Part shown: in pieces, positions 17,794 to 26,858 of the stretch
Position numbering within the stretch: the first letter of the stretch is position 1
Layout: the number at the start of each line of letters is the position of its first letter
NCBI RefSeq assembly: GCF_947498515.1
Contig: NZ_CANMKO010000004.1
Span: 248,001 to 312,000 of the forward strand
Source of the DNA: an uncultured Pelagimonas sp.
GTDB lineage: Bacteria > Pseudomonadota > Alphaproteobacteria > Rhodobacterales > Rhodobacteraceae
Length of the DNA stretch: 64,000 nt
Reading direction: 5' to 3'
The notes under the pieces: generated by a model
Database searches by the model: none
What the model saw: the letters and a program-made list of their open reading frames with translations, nothing else
What the model was told of the DNA's origin: nothing
Translations under genes and position numbers: made by a program

Positions 17794-19275
17794 ATGAATA
17801 TCACCTTTCTTCTCAACGGAGAGAGCGTGGAGTTAAAAGGCGTTTCCCCCGACGCCACGCTCCTCAATTGGCTACGCGACACCCAAAACCTCAACGGCAC
17901 CAAAGAGGGCTGCAACGAAGGCGACTGCGGCGCTTGCTCCGTCATGGTCACGGATGAACGCGGAGCACGTGCGCTCAACGCTTGCATCCTGCTCCTGCCG
18001 CAACTCCACGGCAAAGCTATCCGCACGGTCGAAGGTCTCGCCCCAGACGGCAAAACTCTTCATCCCGCCCAAGAGGCCCTGATCACTCATCACGGCAGCC
18101 AATGCGGCTTTTGCACCCCCGGCATCGCCGTTTCCATGGCCGTGGCCCATCTCAATGATGATCAAAACCACGATGATGCGCTGGCGGGCAATCTCTGCCG
18201 CTGCACCGGTTACGCCCCGATTATCCGCGCCGCCCAATCCATCGAAACCACCCCCAAACCCGGCTATCCCGAAACCAGCCCCGGTTTCTTATTTCCAAAA
18301 ACATCCTCGGGGGTGCCCGAGGGCCGAGGGGCAGACAGCCCCCCTCTTACCCATGCGGCAGACAGCCCCCCTCTTGCCGATCCGGCAGACAGCCTAGCGT
18401 CCGTCCCCCAAACCCCCTCCGACGTCTACGCCCCCGAAACCTCGGATGACCTCGCCGACCTCTATGCCAAAATCCCCGAGGCGACCCTTGTGGCCGGGGC
18501 AACCGATGTTGGGCTTTGGGTCACCAAGCAACACCGCCCCATCACCCCGGCGATTTTCCTAAATCGCTGCCGAGATCTCCAAGACATCACCGAAACCGCC
18601 ACAACCCTCCATATTGGGGCTGGCGTGACTATGGACCGGGTGCATCGCCTGATGGACACACACCACCCGTCTTACGCCGAAATGATCCGCCGCTATGGCT
18701 CAACCCAAGTGCGCAACGCTGCCACCATCGGCGGCAATATCGCCAACGGCTCGCCCATCGGCGATAACCCTCCGGCGCTCATCGCCCTTGGGGCCACGTT
18801 GCATCTGCGTTTCCGGGATACCCGCCGCGAAATGCCGATCGAAGATTTCTATATCGAATATGGCAAACAAGATCGCTATCCCGGCGAATTTGTCGAAGCG
18901 ATCAGCCTCCCCAAACAGCCCGACACCCTGCGCGTCTACAAGCTCTCGAAACGTTTTGATCAAGACATCTCTGCCGTTTGCGGGGCCTTCAACCTGACGA
19001 TTGAGGACGGAAAGGTCACCAACGCCCGCATCGCGTTTGGTGGCATGGCCGGGACACCAAAACGCGCCACCCATGTGGAAGACACCCTGCTAGATCGCCC
19101 CTGGAGCGAAGACATCATCGCCGCCGCGTGGGACGCGTGGCATCAGGATTTCACCCCTATGTCCGATATGCGCGCCAGCGCCGACTACAGGCTCTCAACC
19201 GCGCGCAATATGTTGTCGCGTTACCTTCTCGATAGCCTCGGGGCCGCAACCAATGTTCTGGAGGTGCGCCCATGA
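17794..19275 (+). CDS. xdhA: Xanthine dehydrogenase small subunit (2Fe-2S and FAD)
   Basis: Electron-transfer subunit of xanthine dehydrogenase, oxidising hypoxanthine and xanthine to urate with NAD+. The plant-type 2Fe-2S cluster ligands are C40, C45, C48 and C64 ([14 protein letters not shown]). The second cluster has C104, C107, C135 and C137 ([20 protein letters not shown]). The FAD domain begins near residue 218, with [11 protein letters not shown] and [14 protein letters not shown]. The start at 17794 gives [10 protein letters not shown], the usual beginning. Between the two domains, residues about 160-210 form an unusual Pro/Ser/Ala-rich linker. It is encoded by a copy of the dispersed palindromic repeat plus a 27-bp tandem duplication. 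The stop overlaps xdhB by four bases. Confidence 0.96.
   Translation: MNITFLLNGESVELKGVSPDATLLNWLRDTQNLNGTKEGCNEGDCGACSVMVTDERGARALNACILLLPQLHGKAIRTVEGLAPDGKTLHPAQEALITHHGSQCGFCTPGIAVSMAVAHLNDDQNHDDALAGNLCRCTGYAPIIRAAQSIETTPKPGYPETSPGFLFPKTSSGVPEGRGADSPPLTHAADSPPLADPADSLASVPQTPSDVYAPETSDDLADLYAKIPEATLVAGATDVGLWVTKQHRPITPAIFLNRCRDLQDITETATTLHIGAGVTMDRVHRLMDTHHPSYAEMIRRYGSTQVRNAATIGGNIANGSPIGDNPPALIALGATLHLRFRDTRREMPIEDFYIEYGKQDRYPGEFVEAISLPKQPDTLRVYKLSKRFDQDISAVCGAFNLTIEDGKVTNARIAFGGMAGTPKRATHVEDTLLDRPWSEDIIAAAWDAWHQDFTPMSDMRASADYRLSTARNMLSRYLLDSLGAATNVLEVRP
18283..18348 (+). repeat. Dispersed palindromic repeat, copy A (inside xdhA)
   Basis: The head reads GGTTTCTTATTTCC followed by AAAAACATCCTCGGGGG. 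After it come an imperfect hairpin (GCCCGAGGGCCGAGGGGC) and a second hairpin with arms GGGGC and GCCCC around AGACA. It matches the copies near 20.4, 31.1 and 35.0 kb. It is translated in frame as part of the XdhA interdomain linker. Confidence 0.75.
18331..18393 (+). repeat. 27-bp tandem repeat inside xdhA
   Basis: A 27-nt unit beginning GCAGACAGCCCCCCTCTT occurs at 18331-18357 and 18358-18384, with a 9-nt start of a third at 18385-18393. It encodes [21 protein letters not shown]. Because the unit length is a multiple of three, the frame is kept. It begins at the second hairpin of the palindromic repeat. Confidence 0.85.
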
Positions 19276-21596
19276 GTGTCCGCAAACCCCTCCCCCATGA
19301 CGCCGCGCGCCTGCATGTCACCGGGGCCGCGCGCTATGTTGATGATATTCCTACGCCTGCTGATTGTCTGCATCTCGCCTTTGGCACCGCTGAAATCGCT
19401 TTTGGCACCATCACTTCGGTGAACCTTGACGCGGTGCGCGCCGCCGAGGGGGTTATCGGCGTTTGGGAGGCCGAAGACCTGCCCTCAGAGTGCGATTGCT
19501 CGCCTTCCGTGCATGACGAACCGCTTTTGGCGCGCGATCGGGTCATGTATCTCGGCCAACCGGTGTTTTTGGTGGCGGCCACTTCGCACCTTGCGGCCCG
19601 CAAGGCGGCGCAGCTCGGCCAAATCACCTATAGCGAAGAGCCCGCGATCCTGACCATCGACGATGCCATGGCCGCCCAAAGCCAATTCGACGGCAGCCCG
19701 CGCATCTGGCAGTCGGGCGATGCGGCCAGTGCCATCGCCGCGGCCCCGCATCAGATCAGCGGCGAAATCGAGATGGGCGGTCAGGAACACTTCTATCTCG
19801 AAGGTCAGGCCGCTTTGGTGTTCCCGCAGGAAAACGGCGACATGCTGGTGCATAGCTCGACCCAGCATCCAAGCGAAATCCAACACAAGGTCGCCCATGC
19901 GCTGCACCTTCCGATGCACGGCGTCCGGGTCGAAACCCGACGCATGGGGGGCGGGTTTGGCGGCAAGGAAAGCCAAGGCAACGCGCTTGCCATCGCCTGC
20001 GCCGTGGTGGCGGCGGAGACCGGGCGCGCCGCCAAAATGCGCTATGACCGCGACGATGATTTCACCATCACCGGCAAACGCCACGATTTTCGCATCGGCT
20101 ATACGGTCGGCTACGATGATCAGGGCCGTGTCTTGGGCCTCGACTTTTTGCAACTGGCCCGTTGTGGCTGGGCGCAAGACCTGTCGTTCCCAGTCGCAGA
20201 TCGCGCCATGTTGCATGCGGACAATGCCTATTTCCTTCCCAATATGCGCATCGAAAGCCATCGCTTGAAAACCAACACCCAAAGCGCCACCGCCTTTCGC
20301 GGCTTTGGTGGGCCGCAGGGCATGTTGGGAATTGAGCGGGTGATGGATCATATTGCCCATGCCTTGGGGCGTGATCCCCTCGCGGTGCGGCGGGCGAATT
20401 TCTATGTCGAAGGGGGGCCATCCGCCCCCCACTCGGCAGAGCCGAGCCCTCCCGAGGATATGTCTGGACAGAAGAAACCAAGGGGCGTCACCCATTACGG
20501 TCAGCCGGTCGAAGATTTCGAGCTGGGCGCCATGGTGTCCCGCCTCGAAGAGAGCGCCGATTATGCAGCCCGGCGCGCGGCGGTCGATCACTGGAACGCC
20601 AACAATCCGGTCTTGAAACGCGGCATCGCCATGACGCCGGTCAAGTTCGGGATTTCCTTTACCCTCACTCATCTTAATCAGGCCGGTGCCTTGGTGCATG
20701 TCTATCAAGATGGCTCGATCCAGCTCAACCATGGCGGCACCGAGATGGGTCAGGGGTTGTTCCAAAAGGTGGCGCAAGTCGCCGCTACGGTCTTTGGCCA
20801 GCCGATGGATAGCATCCGCATCACCGCCACCGACACCGGCAAGGTGCCCAACACCTCGGCCACGGCGGCGTCGAGCGGCTCGGACCTTAACGGGATGGCG
20901 GTGAAAATCGCCTGCGAAACCATTCGCGACCGCATGGCCGAATTCCTTGGCACCGAGGTCGCCTTTGAAGATGGTGTTGTCTTTGTTGATGGCAAAGATG
21001 TCTCTTTCGCCGAGGCCGCCAAACGGTGTTACGAAGGGCGCGTAAGCCTCTCTTCCACCGGGTTTTACAAAACACCGAAACTGGAATGGGATCCGGTTGC
21101 CGGGCGCGGTCGGCCGTTTTTCTACTTTGCCTATGGGGTGTCCTGCACCGAGGTGGTGATCGACACATTGACCGGTGAAAACCGCATTTTGCGCAGCGAT
21201 ATCCTGCATGATGCTGGGTCATCGCTCAATCCGGCGCTGGATGTGGGTCAGGTCGAGGGCGGCTATGTGCAAGGCGCGGGTTGGCTCACCACCGAAGAGC
21301 TGGTCTGGGATGACAAGGGCCGGTTGCGCACCCATGCGCCTTCGACCTACAAAATCCCCGCCTGCTCTGACCGCCCCGATGTGTTCAACGTTGACCTTTG
21401 GGCCTCTGAGAACCGCGAAGACACGATTTACCGCTCCAAAGCCGTGGGCGAACCTCCCTTTATGCATGGGATTTCAGTTCTGATGGCGCTGTCGGATGCG
21501 GTCTCGGCCTGTGGCGATCGCTACCCTGATCTCCATGCCCCGGCCACGGCGGAACGGGTGCTTAAGGCGGTTCAACAGGTGCGCGATGGGCTTTGA
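19272..21596 (+). CDS. xdhB: Xanthine dehydrogenase large (molybdopterin) subunit
   Basis: Catalytic subunit carrying the molybdenum cofactor, 774 aa. Family landmarks include [13 protein letters not shown], the [12 protein letters not shown] glycine-rich cofactor loop, [23 protein letters not shown] and the late [12 protein letters not shown] block that contains the catalytic glutamate. GGTGCGCCC precedes the ATG, which overlaps the xdhA stop. Residues about 381-403 ([20 protein letters not shown]) are an in-frame insertion made of the dispersed palindromic repeat in reverse orientation. The 3' end overlaps xdhC by 11 bp, so translation is probably coupled. Confidence 0.96.
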   Translation: MSVRKPLPHDAARLHVTGAARYVDDIPTPADCLHLAFGTAEIAFGTITSVNLDAVRAAEGVIGVWEAEDLPSECDCSPSVHDEPLLARDRVMYLGQPVFLVAATSHLAARKAAQLGQITYSEEPAILTIDDAMAAQSQFDGSPRIWQSGDAASAIAAAPHQISGEIEMGGQEHFYLEGQAALVFPQENGDMLVHSSTQHPSEIQHKVAHALHLPMHGVRVETRRMGGGFGGKESQGNALAIACAVVAAETGRAAKMRYDRDDDFTITGKRHDFRIGYTVGYDDQGRVLGLDFLQLARCGWAQDLSFPVADRAMLHADNAYFLPNMRIESHRLKTNTQSATAFRGFGGPQGMLGIERVMDHIAHALGRDPLAVRRANFYVEGGPSAPHSAEPSPPEDMSGQKKPRGVTHYGQPVEDFELGAMVSRLEESADYAARRAAVDHWNANNPVLKRGIAMTPVKFGISFTLTHLNQAGALVHVYQDGSIQLNHGGTEMGQGLFQKVAQVAATVFGQPMDSIRITATDTGKVPNTSATAASSGSDLNGMAVKIACETIRDRMAEFLGTEVAFEDGVVFVDGKDVSFAEAAKRCYEGRVSLSSTGFYKTPKLEWDPVAGRGRPFFYFAYGVSCTEVVIDTLTGENRILRSDILHDAGSSLNPALDVGQVEGGYVQGAGWLTTEELVWDDKGRLRTHAPSTYKIPACSDRPDVFNVDLWASENREDTIYRSKAVGEPPFMHGISVLMALSDAVSACGDRYPDLHAPATAERVLKAVQQVRDGL
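20412..20479 (-). repeat. Dispersed palindromic repeat, copy B (inside xdhB, reverse orientation)
   Basis: On the minus strand it reads GGTTTCTTCTGTCC, then AGACATATCCTCGGGAGGG. A hairpin CTCGGC/GCCGAG with a 3-nt loop (20432-20446) and a hairpin GGGGGGC/GCCCCCC with a 5-nt loop (20412-20430) follow. Head sequence and two-hairpin layout match copies A, C and D. Confidence 0.75.
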
Positions 21597-22524
21597 TCTT
21601 GACGCCCTGAGCGCCGCCGTTGACCAACATGGCACGGTCGCCCGCGTGGTGATTGCCGATGTGGCCGGCTCCTCCCCGCGCGATGTTGGCGCGGCGATGC
21701 TTGTCTGGAACGGCGGGCAAAGCGGCACCATCGGTGGCGGCGCGCTTGAATATCAAGCGGCGCAGGTCGCCCTTTCCAAAACCGGGATAAGCCGCCATGC
21801 GCTTGGCCCCGAGCTTGGCCAATGTTGCGGCGGTGCGGTCACGCTTTTGACCGAACACTATACCGCCGAAACCCTCGCCGATCTTCACGACAAAACCATC
21901 ATCGCCCGTGGCCCCGGCACCCGGCCCTTGGCGGTTCAACGCCTGCTGGACCGCGCCCGCGCCCAAGGCCAACCACCCGCACCACAGTTGCATCAGGGTT
22001 GGATGATCGAACCGGTTCTACGCCCCTCGCGCCATGTCTGGATTTGGGGGGCGGGCCATGTCGGGCGCGCCTTGGTGAACACACTGGCCCCAATGCCCGA
22101 TCTGGCCCTGACTTGGGTCGACACCGGGCGCGACCGCTTTCCCGACGCCATCCCGCCCAACGTCACCATTCTTCCCGCTGTTGAACCCGCGCGGCTTATG
22201 GCCCATGCGCCGCAAACCGCCGCGCATCTGATCCTGACCTATAGTCACGAGCTTGATTTTCAGCTCTGCCACGCCGCCCTTACCCGCGGTTTCAACTTTG
22301 CCGGGGTCATCGGGTCAAAAACCAAATGGGCGCGGTTTCGCAAACGGCTGGCCGCTCTGGGCCATACACCCGCCCAAATTGCGCGCATAACCTGCCCAAT
22401 TGGTCAAAAACAGCTCGGCAAACACCCTCAGGCCATTGCCATAGGCGTGGCCTCCCAGCTACTTACGCTTGAAACCAAAGGAGAGAGCGCGTGGACGATA
22501 CACTCCTCAGCATCCAGGGCCTAA
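21586..22524 (+). CDS. xdhC: Xanthine dehydrogenase accessory protein XdhC
   Basis: Binds molybdenum cofactor, helps its sulfuration and inserts it into XdhB. The N-terminal CoxI/XdhC domain shows VIADVAGSSPRDVGAAM and GTIGGGALEYQ. The C-terminal Rossmann domain begins VWIWGAGHVGRALV and continues through ILTYSHELDFQLCHAAL and FAGVIGSKTK. I start at the ATG at 21586 ([12 protein letters not shown]), 11 bp inside the xdhB end. The 3' end overlaps the ABC ATPase gene by 34 bp. The length of 312 aa is normal. Confidence 0.93.
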   Translation: MGFDLDALSAAVDQHGTVARVVIADVAGSSPRDVGAAMLVWNGGQSGTIGGGALEYQAAQVALSKTGISRHALGPELGQCCGGAVTLLTEHYTAETLADLHDKTIIARGPGTRPLAVQRLLDRARAQGQPPAPQLHQGWMIEPVLRPSRHVWIWGAGHVGRALVNTLAPMPDLALTWVDTGRDRFPDAIPPNVTILPAVEPARLMAHAPQTAAHLILTYSHELDFQLCHAALTRGFNFAGVIGSKTKWARFRKRLAALGHTPAQIARITCPIGQKQLGKHPQAIAIGVASQLLTLETKGESAWTIHSSASRA

Positions 22525-24014
22525 CCAAGGCATACCCAGGCGTTGTGGCCAATGACGACGTCTCCTTTGACATCCGCAAAGGTGAAATTCACGCTTTGCT
22601 AGGTGAAAATGGCGCTGGTAAATCGACGCTGGTCAAAATGATTTACGGGCTGGTTGGCCCGGATCGCGGCACCATGACCTTGGATGGCAACGCCTTTGCA
22701 CCGCCAAAACCCTCGGTTGCCCGTCAGGCCGGTGTCGCCATGGTCTTTCAACATTTCTCGCTCTTTGATGCGCTGTCGGTGGCCGAAAACGTCGCGCTTG
22801 GCATGGAAAACCCGCCCAAGCCCCGCGATCTTGCCGCACGGATTTCCGAGGTCTCCGAACAATACGGCCTGCCGCTTGATCCCTCGCGTGAGGTTGCAAG
22901 CCTCTCGGCGGGCGAACGGCAACGCGTTGAAATCATTCGCTGTCTTTTGCAAGATCCGCGCCTGCTGATCATGGACGAACCGACAAGCGTTTTGACCCCG
23001 CAAGAGGTGGACATCCTCTTTGAAACCCTGCGCAAGCTGAAATCCGAAGGCACCTCGATCCTCTATATCTCACACAAGCTCGAAGAAATTCGCGCCCTAT
23101 GTGATCACGCCAGCATTTTGCGCCACGGCAAAAACGTTGGCACCTGTACGCCGTCCGAAACCTCGGCGCGCGAAATGGCCGAGATGATGGTCGGGTCTAG
23201 TTTCGCCACCCCAAAGGCCCGCGATGTGACGCTGGGCGAGGTGGTGCTTACGGTTGATAACCTCACCCTGCCCGCCCTTGATGGCATCGGCACGCCGTTG
23301 CGCGGCATCTCGTTTGAACTGCGCAAGGGCGAGGTTTTGGGCATTGGTGGCGTCGCTGGCAATGGTCAGGACGAATTGCTCATGGCGCTGTCGGGCGAAC
23401 GGCTCTCTGATCCCGGCATGGTGCATTTTCAGGGCAAGGACGTGAGCCGCCAAGGCCCCGGAGAGCGTCGCCTTCCCGGTCTGTTGTCGGCCCCCGAAGA
23501 ACGTCTTGGCCATGCCGCCGCGCCGGACATGAGCCTGACCGAGAACGGCGTTCTAACCGCCGGAAAACGCGCCGGTCTTGTCAAAAACGGTTTTATTGAT
23601 TGGGCCAAATCGCGGCTCTTTGCCGAGGATGTGATTGAAAAATTCGACGTGCGCACCCCCGGCCCCAATGTTGCGGCGCGGGCACTTTCGGGTGGCAACC
23701 TGCAAAAATACGTGGTGGGCCGCGAGATCGTGCAAAAGCCCGAGCTTTTGGTCATCAACCAACCCACATGGGGCGTAGACGCCGCCGCCGCCGCTGCGAT
23801 CCGGCAGGCATTGCTTGACCTCGCCCATGGCGGCGCGGCGATCTTGGTAATTAGCCAAGACCTTGATGAACTTATGGAAATTTCTGACCGCTTTGGCGCG
23901 TTGAACGAAGGGCGTCTGTCGACTCCGCGCCCCGTGCAAGGGCTTGATATGGAACAGATTGGTCTGATGATGGGCGGAGCCCATGATATGGAGGCGGCAC
24001 ATGCTGCGACTTGA
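22491..24014 (+). CDS. ABC transporter ATP-binding protein, double-domain, nucleoside/purine (BMP) type
   Basis: Energises import through the two permeases downstream. The 507-aa protein carries two ABC modules. The first has Walker A GENGAGKST and signature LSAGERQRVE. The second lacks a classical Walker A (GGVAGNGQDELL) but has signature LSGGNLQKYVVGREI, the pattern of RbsA/YufO-like ATPases of the BMP and sugar importers. The GTG start at 22491 has AAAGGAGAG upstream and lies inside the end of xdhC. Tight overlap with xdhC and with the permease gene places purine oxidation and uptake in one transcript. Confidence 0.93.
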   Translation: MDDTLLSIQGLTKAYPGVVANDDVSFDIRKGEIHALLGENGAGKSTLVKMIYGLVGPDRGTMTLDGNAFAPPKPSVARQAGVAMVFQHFSLFDALSVAENVALGMENPPKPRDLAARISEVSEQYGLPLDPSREVASLSAGERQRVEIIRCLLQDPRLLIMDEPTSVLTPQEVDILFETLRKLKSEGTSILYISHKLEEIRALCDHASILRHGKNVGTCTPSETSAREMAEMMVGSSFATPKARDVTLGEVVLTVDNLTLPALDGIGTPLRGISFELRKGEVLGIGGVAGNGQDELLMALSGERLSDPGMVHFQGKDVSRQGPGERRLPGLLSAPEERLGHAAAPDMSLTENGVLTAGKRAGLVKNGFIDWAKSRLFAEDVIEKFDVRTPGPNVAARALSGGNLQKYVVGREIVQKPELLVINQPTWGVDAAAAAAIRQALLDLAHGGAAILVISQDLDELMEISDRFGALNEGRLSTPRPVQGLDMEQIGLMMGGAHDMEAAHAAT

Positions 24015-25086
24015 AAAACGCCCCCAGCCATCGCGCGCCTGGGTGGTGCTCTCGCCGATTTTGGCGGTGATCCTCACTATGATTGTCGGCGGTATTCTCT
24101 TTGCCATGCTTGGTGCCAACCCGTTTGAAGCGATCCGCACCATCTTTTGGGACCCGATCTTTTCCGAGCAATTCTCGGGCTTTACCCGTCCGCAACTGTT
24201 GGTCAAGGCCGGGCCTCTGATCCTTATCGCCATTGGTCTTTCCATTGGGTTCAAGGCCGGGATTTGGAACATCGGGGCCGAAGGCCAATACATCATGGGG
24301 GCGATCTGCGGTGCGGCGGCGGGCCTTGCGCTTTACCCGTCCGATAGCGTGCTGCTCTTTCCTCTGATGCTTGTCGCCGGGGCGCTTGGCGGCTGGGCGT
24401 GGGCGATGATCCCGGCGATTTTGAAAACCAAACTTGGCACCAATGAAATCCTTGTGTCGCTGATGCTGGTCTATGTGGCCGAAACCATTCTCGCCTCTGC
24501 CGCCTCTGGTTTCCTGCGCAATCCCGAGGGCATGGGCTTTCCCGGGTCGCGCAATTTCAAGGAATGGGACGCGGTTTATAACGGCGAACTCATTGCAGGA
24601 ACTGGCATGCACTGGGGTGTTGTCGCCGCCTTTATCGCGGTGATTGCGGCCTATGTCCTGCTGAGCCGCCATATCCAAGGCTTTAACATCCGTCTCACCG
24701 GCGAAGCGCCGCGCGCCGCGCGTTTTGCGGGCGTCAATCCTTCCCGCATTGTCATCCTCTGCCTTGGTATTTCCGGTGCGCTGGCTGGTCTTGCCGGGTT
24801 CTTTGAAGTCACCGGCCCGGCGGGTCAGATCACCATTGATTTCAACGCGGGCTACGGGTTTACCGCGATCATCGTCGCCTTTCTTGGCCGGTTGAACCCC
24901 ATCGGCATCTTGCTCGCCGGGTTGCTTATGGCGCTGACCTATATCGGCGGCGAATTGGCCCAGCTCATGCTCGGCGTGCCCGGCGCGGCGATCCAGCTCT
25001 TCCAAGGCATGCTGTTGTTCTTCCTGCTGGCCACTGACGTCTTCACCAACTTCCGCCTGCGACTGGCCAAGAAGGAGGCGGTGTGA
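24001..25086 (+). CDS. ABC transporter permease 1, BMP/nucleoside type
   Basis: Inner-membrane permease of 361 aa of the branched-chain/BMP permease family. The diagnostic stretch FKAGIWNIGAEGQYIMGAICG contains the family's conserved IGAEGQ motif, and the later EAPRAARFAGVNPSR cytoplasmic loop contacts the ATPase. The ATG at 24001 is preceded by GGAGGCGGCAC and overlaps the ATPase gene end by 14 bp; the slightly longer ORF is not used. Partner of the permease that follows after 91 bp. Confidence 0.93.
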   Translation: MLRLEKRPQPSRAWVVLSPILAVILTMIVGGILFAMLGANPFEAIRTIFWDPIFSEQFSGFTRPQLLVKAGPLILIAIGLSIGFKAGIWNIGAEGQYIMGAICGAAAGLALYPSDSVLLFPLMLVAGALGGWAWAMIPAILKTKLGTNEILVSLMLVYVAETILASAASGFLRNPEGMGFPGSRNFKEWDAVYNGELIAGTGMHWGVVAAFIAVIAAYVLLSRHIQGFNIRLTGEAPRAARFAGVNPSRIVILCLGISGALAGLAGFFEVTGPAGQITIDFNAGYGFTAIIVAFLGRLNPIGILLAGLLMALTYIGGELAQLMLGVPGAAIQLFQGMLLFFLLATDVFTNFRLRLAKKEAV

Positions 25087-25177
25087 TGACACATAGAAAC
25101 ATGGCAACACCTCTTTTGACGTCGTGTCCGACACAGTCCTCGACAGAATATGTCACCGTCCCACAGGAGGCCTTTAA

Positions 25178-26101
25178 ATGGACCTGAGTTCAATCTCCCC
25201 CATCCTCCTCGTCGCCTCGATCATGGTCTCGGCCACGCCAATCCTCTTTGCCGCGATTGGCGAATTGGTCGTGGAAAAGGCTGGCGTGCTCAACCTCGGG
25301 GTTGAGGGCATGATGATCACCGGGGCGGTGGTCGGCTTTGCGGTTGGCGTCAACACCGACAGCCCGCTTGTCGGCTTTGTTGCCGCTGCGGGGGCCGGGG
25401 CGGCGCTTAGCTTTGTCTTTGCCCTGCTGACCCAATACCTCTTGTCCAACCAAGTCGCCACGGGCCTTGGCCTGACCCTTGCGGGCCTTGGCCTTTCGGC
25501 GCTGATCGGCAAACCTTATGAGGGCGTCAAATCCCCCACTCTGCCGAAACTCGACCTTGGGCCGCTTTCGGACATTCCCGCCCTTGGCACCATGTTCTTT
25601 CGTCATGACATCATGGTCTATGTCGCGGTCCTGATGGTCATCCTTGTCTGGGCCTTCTTGAAATTCACCCGCGGCGGGCTGATCCTGCGCGCGGTGGGTG
25701 AAAGCCACGATAGCGCCCATGCGCTTGGCTACAAGGTGGTGCGCGTGCGCATGATCGCCATCCTGTTTGGCGGGGCCTGTGCGGGTCTTGGCGGGGCTTA
25801 CCTTAGCCTCGTGCGGGTGCCGCAATGGACCGAAGGCATGACCGCTGGGGCCGGTTGGATCGCCTTGGCCATCGTGGTGTTTGCAAGCTGGCGGCCGTGG
25901 CGCATCCTTATCGGGGCCTACCTCTTTGGCGGCGTCACCGTTTTGCAGCTCAACCTTCAGGCCGCCGGGGCCAAGGTGCCGGTCGCCCTTCTCTCTGCCT
26001 CGCCTTATCTGATCACCATTCTGGTTCTGGTCATCATCTCGGCGCGCGGCGCGCATGGGGCCCCGGCCTCGCTTGGCCGCTCCTTCCACGCCTCAAGCTA
26101 A
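25178..26101 (+). CDS. ABC transporter permease 2, BMP/nucleoside type
   Basis: Second membrane subunit of the importer, 307 aa. It shows the paired family motif KAGVLNLGVEGMMITGAVVG and the cytoplasmic loop AVGESHDSAHALGYKVVRVR. CACAGGAGG lies upstream of the ATG at 25178. The 91-bp gap from permease 1 holds no evident gene. It is followed nine bases later by the potassium channel gene. Confidence 0.93.
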   Translation: MDLSSISPILLVASIMVSATPILFAAIGELVVEKAGVLNLGVEGMMITGAVVGFAVGVNTDSPLVGFVAAAGAGAALSFVFALLTQYLLSNQVATGLGLTLAGLGLSALIGKPYEGVKSPTLPKLDLGPLSDIPALGTMFFRHDIMVYVAVLMVILVWAFLKFTRGGLILRAVGESHDSAHALGYKVVRVRMIAILFGGACAGLGGAYLSLVRVPQWTEGMTAGAGWIALAIVVFASWRPWRILIGAYLFGGVTVLQLNLQAAGAKVPVALLSASPYLITILVLVIISARGAHGAPASLGRSFHASS

Positions 26102-26110
26102 AGGACACAC

Positions 26111-26854
26111 ATGGCGTCAGGGTTGAAACATCGCGTTGCTCTCGCGCTTGAGGGCGAAGATCCCCGCTACGGCAAACTGCCGTTGGCGGGGCTTCATATG
26201 GCGATTGTTCTGTCGGCCTTTACCATCACCCTGCAAAGCATGCCGGGCCATTCCACCGACATGCAAAAGATCCTGCTCGGCCTCGAAGCCGTCCTTCTGG
26301 CGATCTTTGTCACCGAGTTTTGCCTGCGCTTCTGGAGCGCCGAAAACCGGCTTGGCTATATCTTTAGCTTTTGGGGCTTGATCGACCTTCTATCGATCCT
26401 GCCCGCCCTGCTCTTCCTGCTTCCCGATAGCACCGTGTTGCGCACCCTGCGCCTGATGCGCATCTTTCGCCTTCTGAAACTCCTGCGCATGCGCCGCGCC
26501 ATTTTGCGCCTCGAACATGCGATTAGCTCTAACCGCGAGGAAATGCTGCTCTTTGGCGTGCTGGCCGCCATCGTGCTCTTTCTTGCCGCCGTCGGCATCT
26601 ATCACTTCGAAAAAGACGCCCAGCCCGAGATTTTCGGATCGATCCCGCAAAGCGCGTGGTGGGCCATCGCGACACTAACAACCGTCGGATATGGCGATGT
26701 TTATCCAGTCACCACTGGCGGGCGCGTCTTTACTGCGATAACTCTTTTAATTGGATTGGGGATTGTGGCGATCCCGGCGGGGCTGATCACCTCAGGCCTG
26801 CTGAATGCGCCCGAAGAAGAAACCGAGACTGAAACCACCACCAATGGGGAATAA
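26111..26854 (+). CDS. Voltage-gated K+ channel (six-TM ion transporter)
   Basis: Potassium-selective ion channel of 247 aa. The selectivity filter TTVGYGD lies at residues 190-196. The voltage-sensing S4 helix has basic residues at every third position (R111, R114, R117, R120, K123, R126). Hydrophobic segments S1-S3 occupy residues about 28-105 and S5-S6 flank the pore. There is no cytoplasmic RCK/TrkA domain; the tail is short and glutamate-rich. It lies nine bases after permease 2 and four bases before the binding-protein gene, so it is embedded in the transporter operon, which is unexpected. Confidence 0.92.
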   Translation: MASGLKHRVALALEGEDPRYGKLPLAGLHMAIVLSAFTITLQSMPGHSTDMQKILLGLEAVLLAIFVTEFCLRFWSAENRLGYIFSFWGLIDLLSILPALLFLLPDSTVLRTLRLMRIFRLLKLLRMRRAILRLEHAISSNREEMLLFGVLAAIVLFLAAVGIYHFEKDAQPEIFGSIPQSAWWAIATLTTVGYGDVYPVTTGGRVFTAITLLIGLGIVAIPAGLITSGLLNAPEEETETETTTNGE

Positions 26855-26858
26855 TCAT

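Noticed and set aside
19485-21209. 574-codon minus-strand open frame
   Set aside because: It lies entirely inside xdhB, whose molybdopterin motifs prove the plus-strand frame. The His/Gly/Arg-rich product is typical of a shadow frame.
23872-25134. 420-codon minus-strand open frame
   Set aside because: Antisense to the ABC ATPase end and permease 1, with biased charged composition and no recognisable domain.
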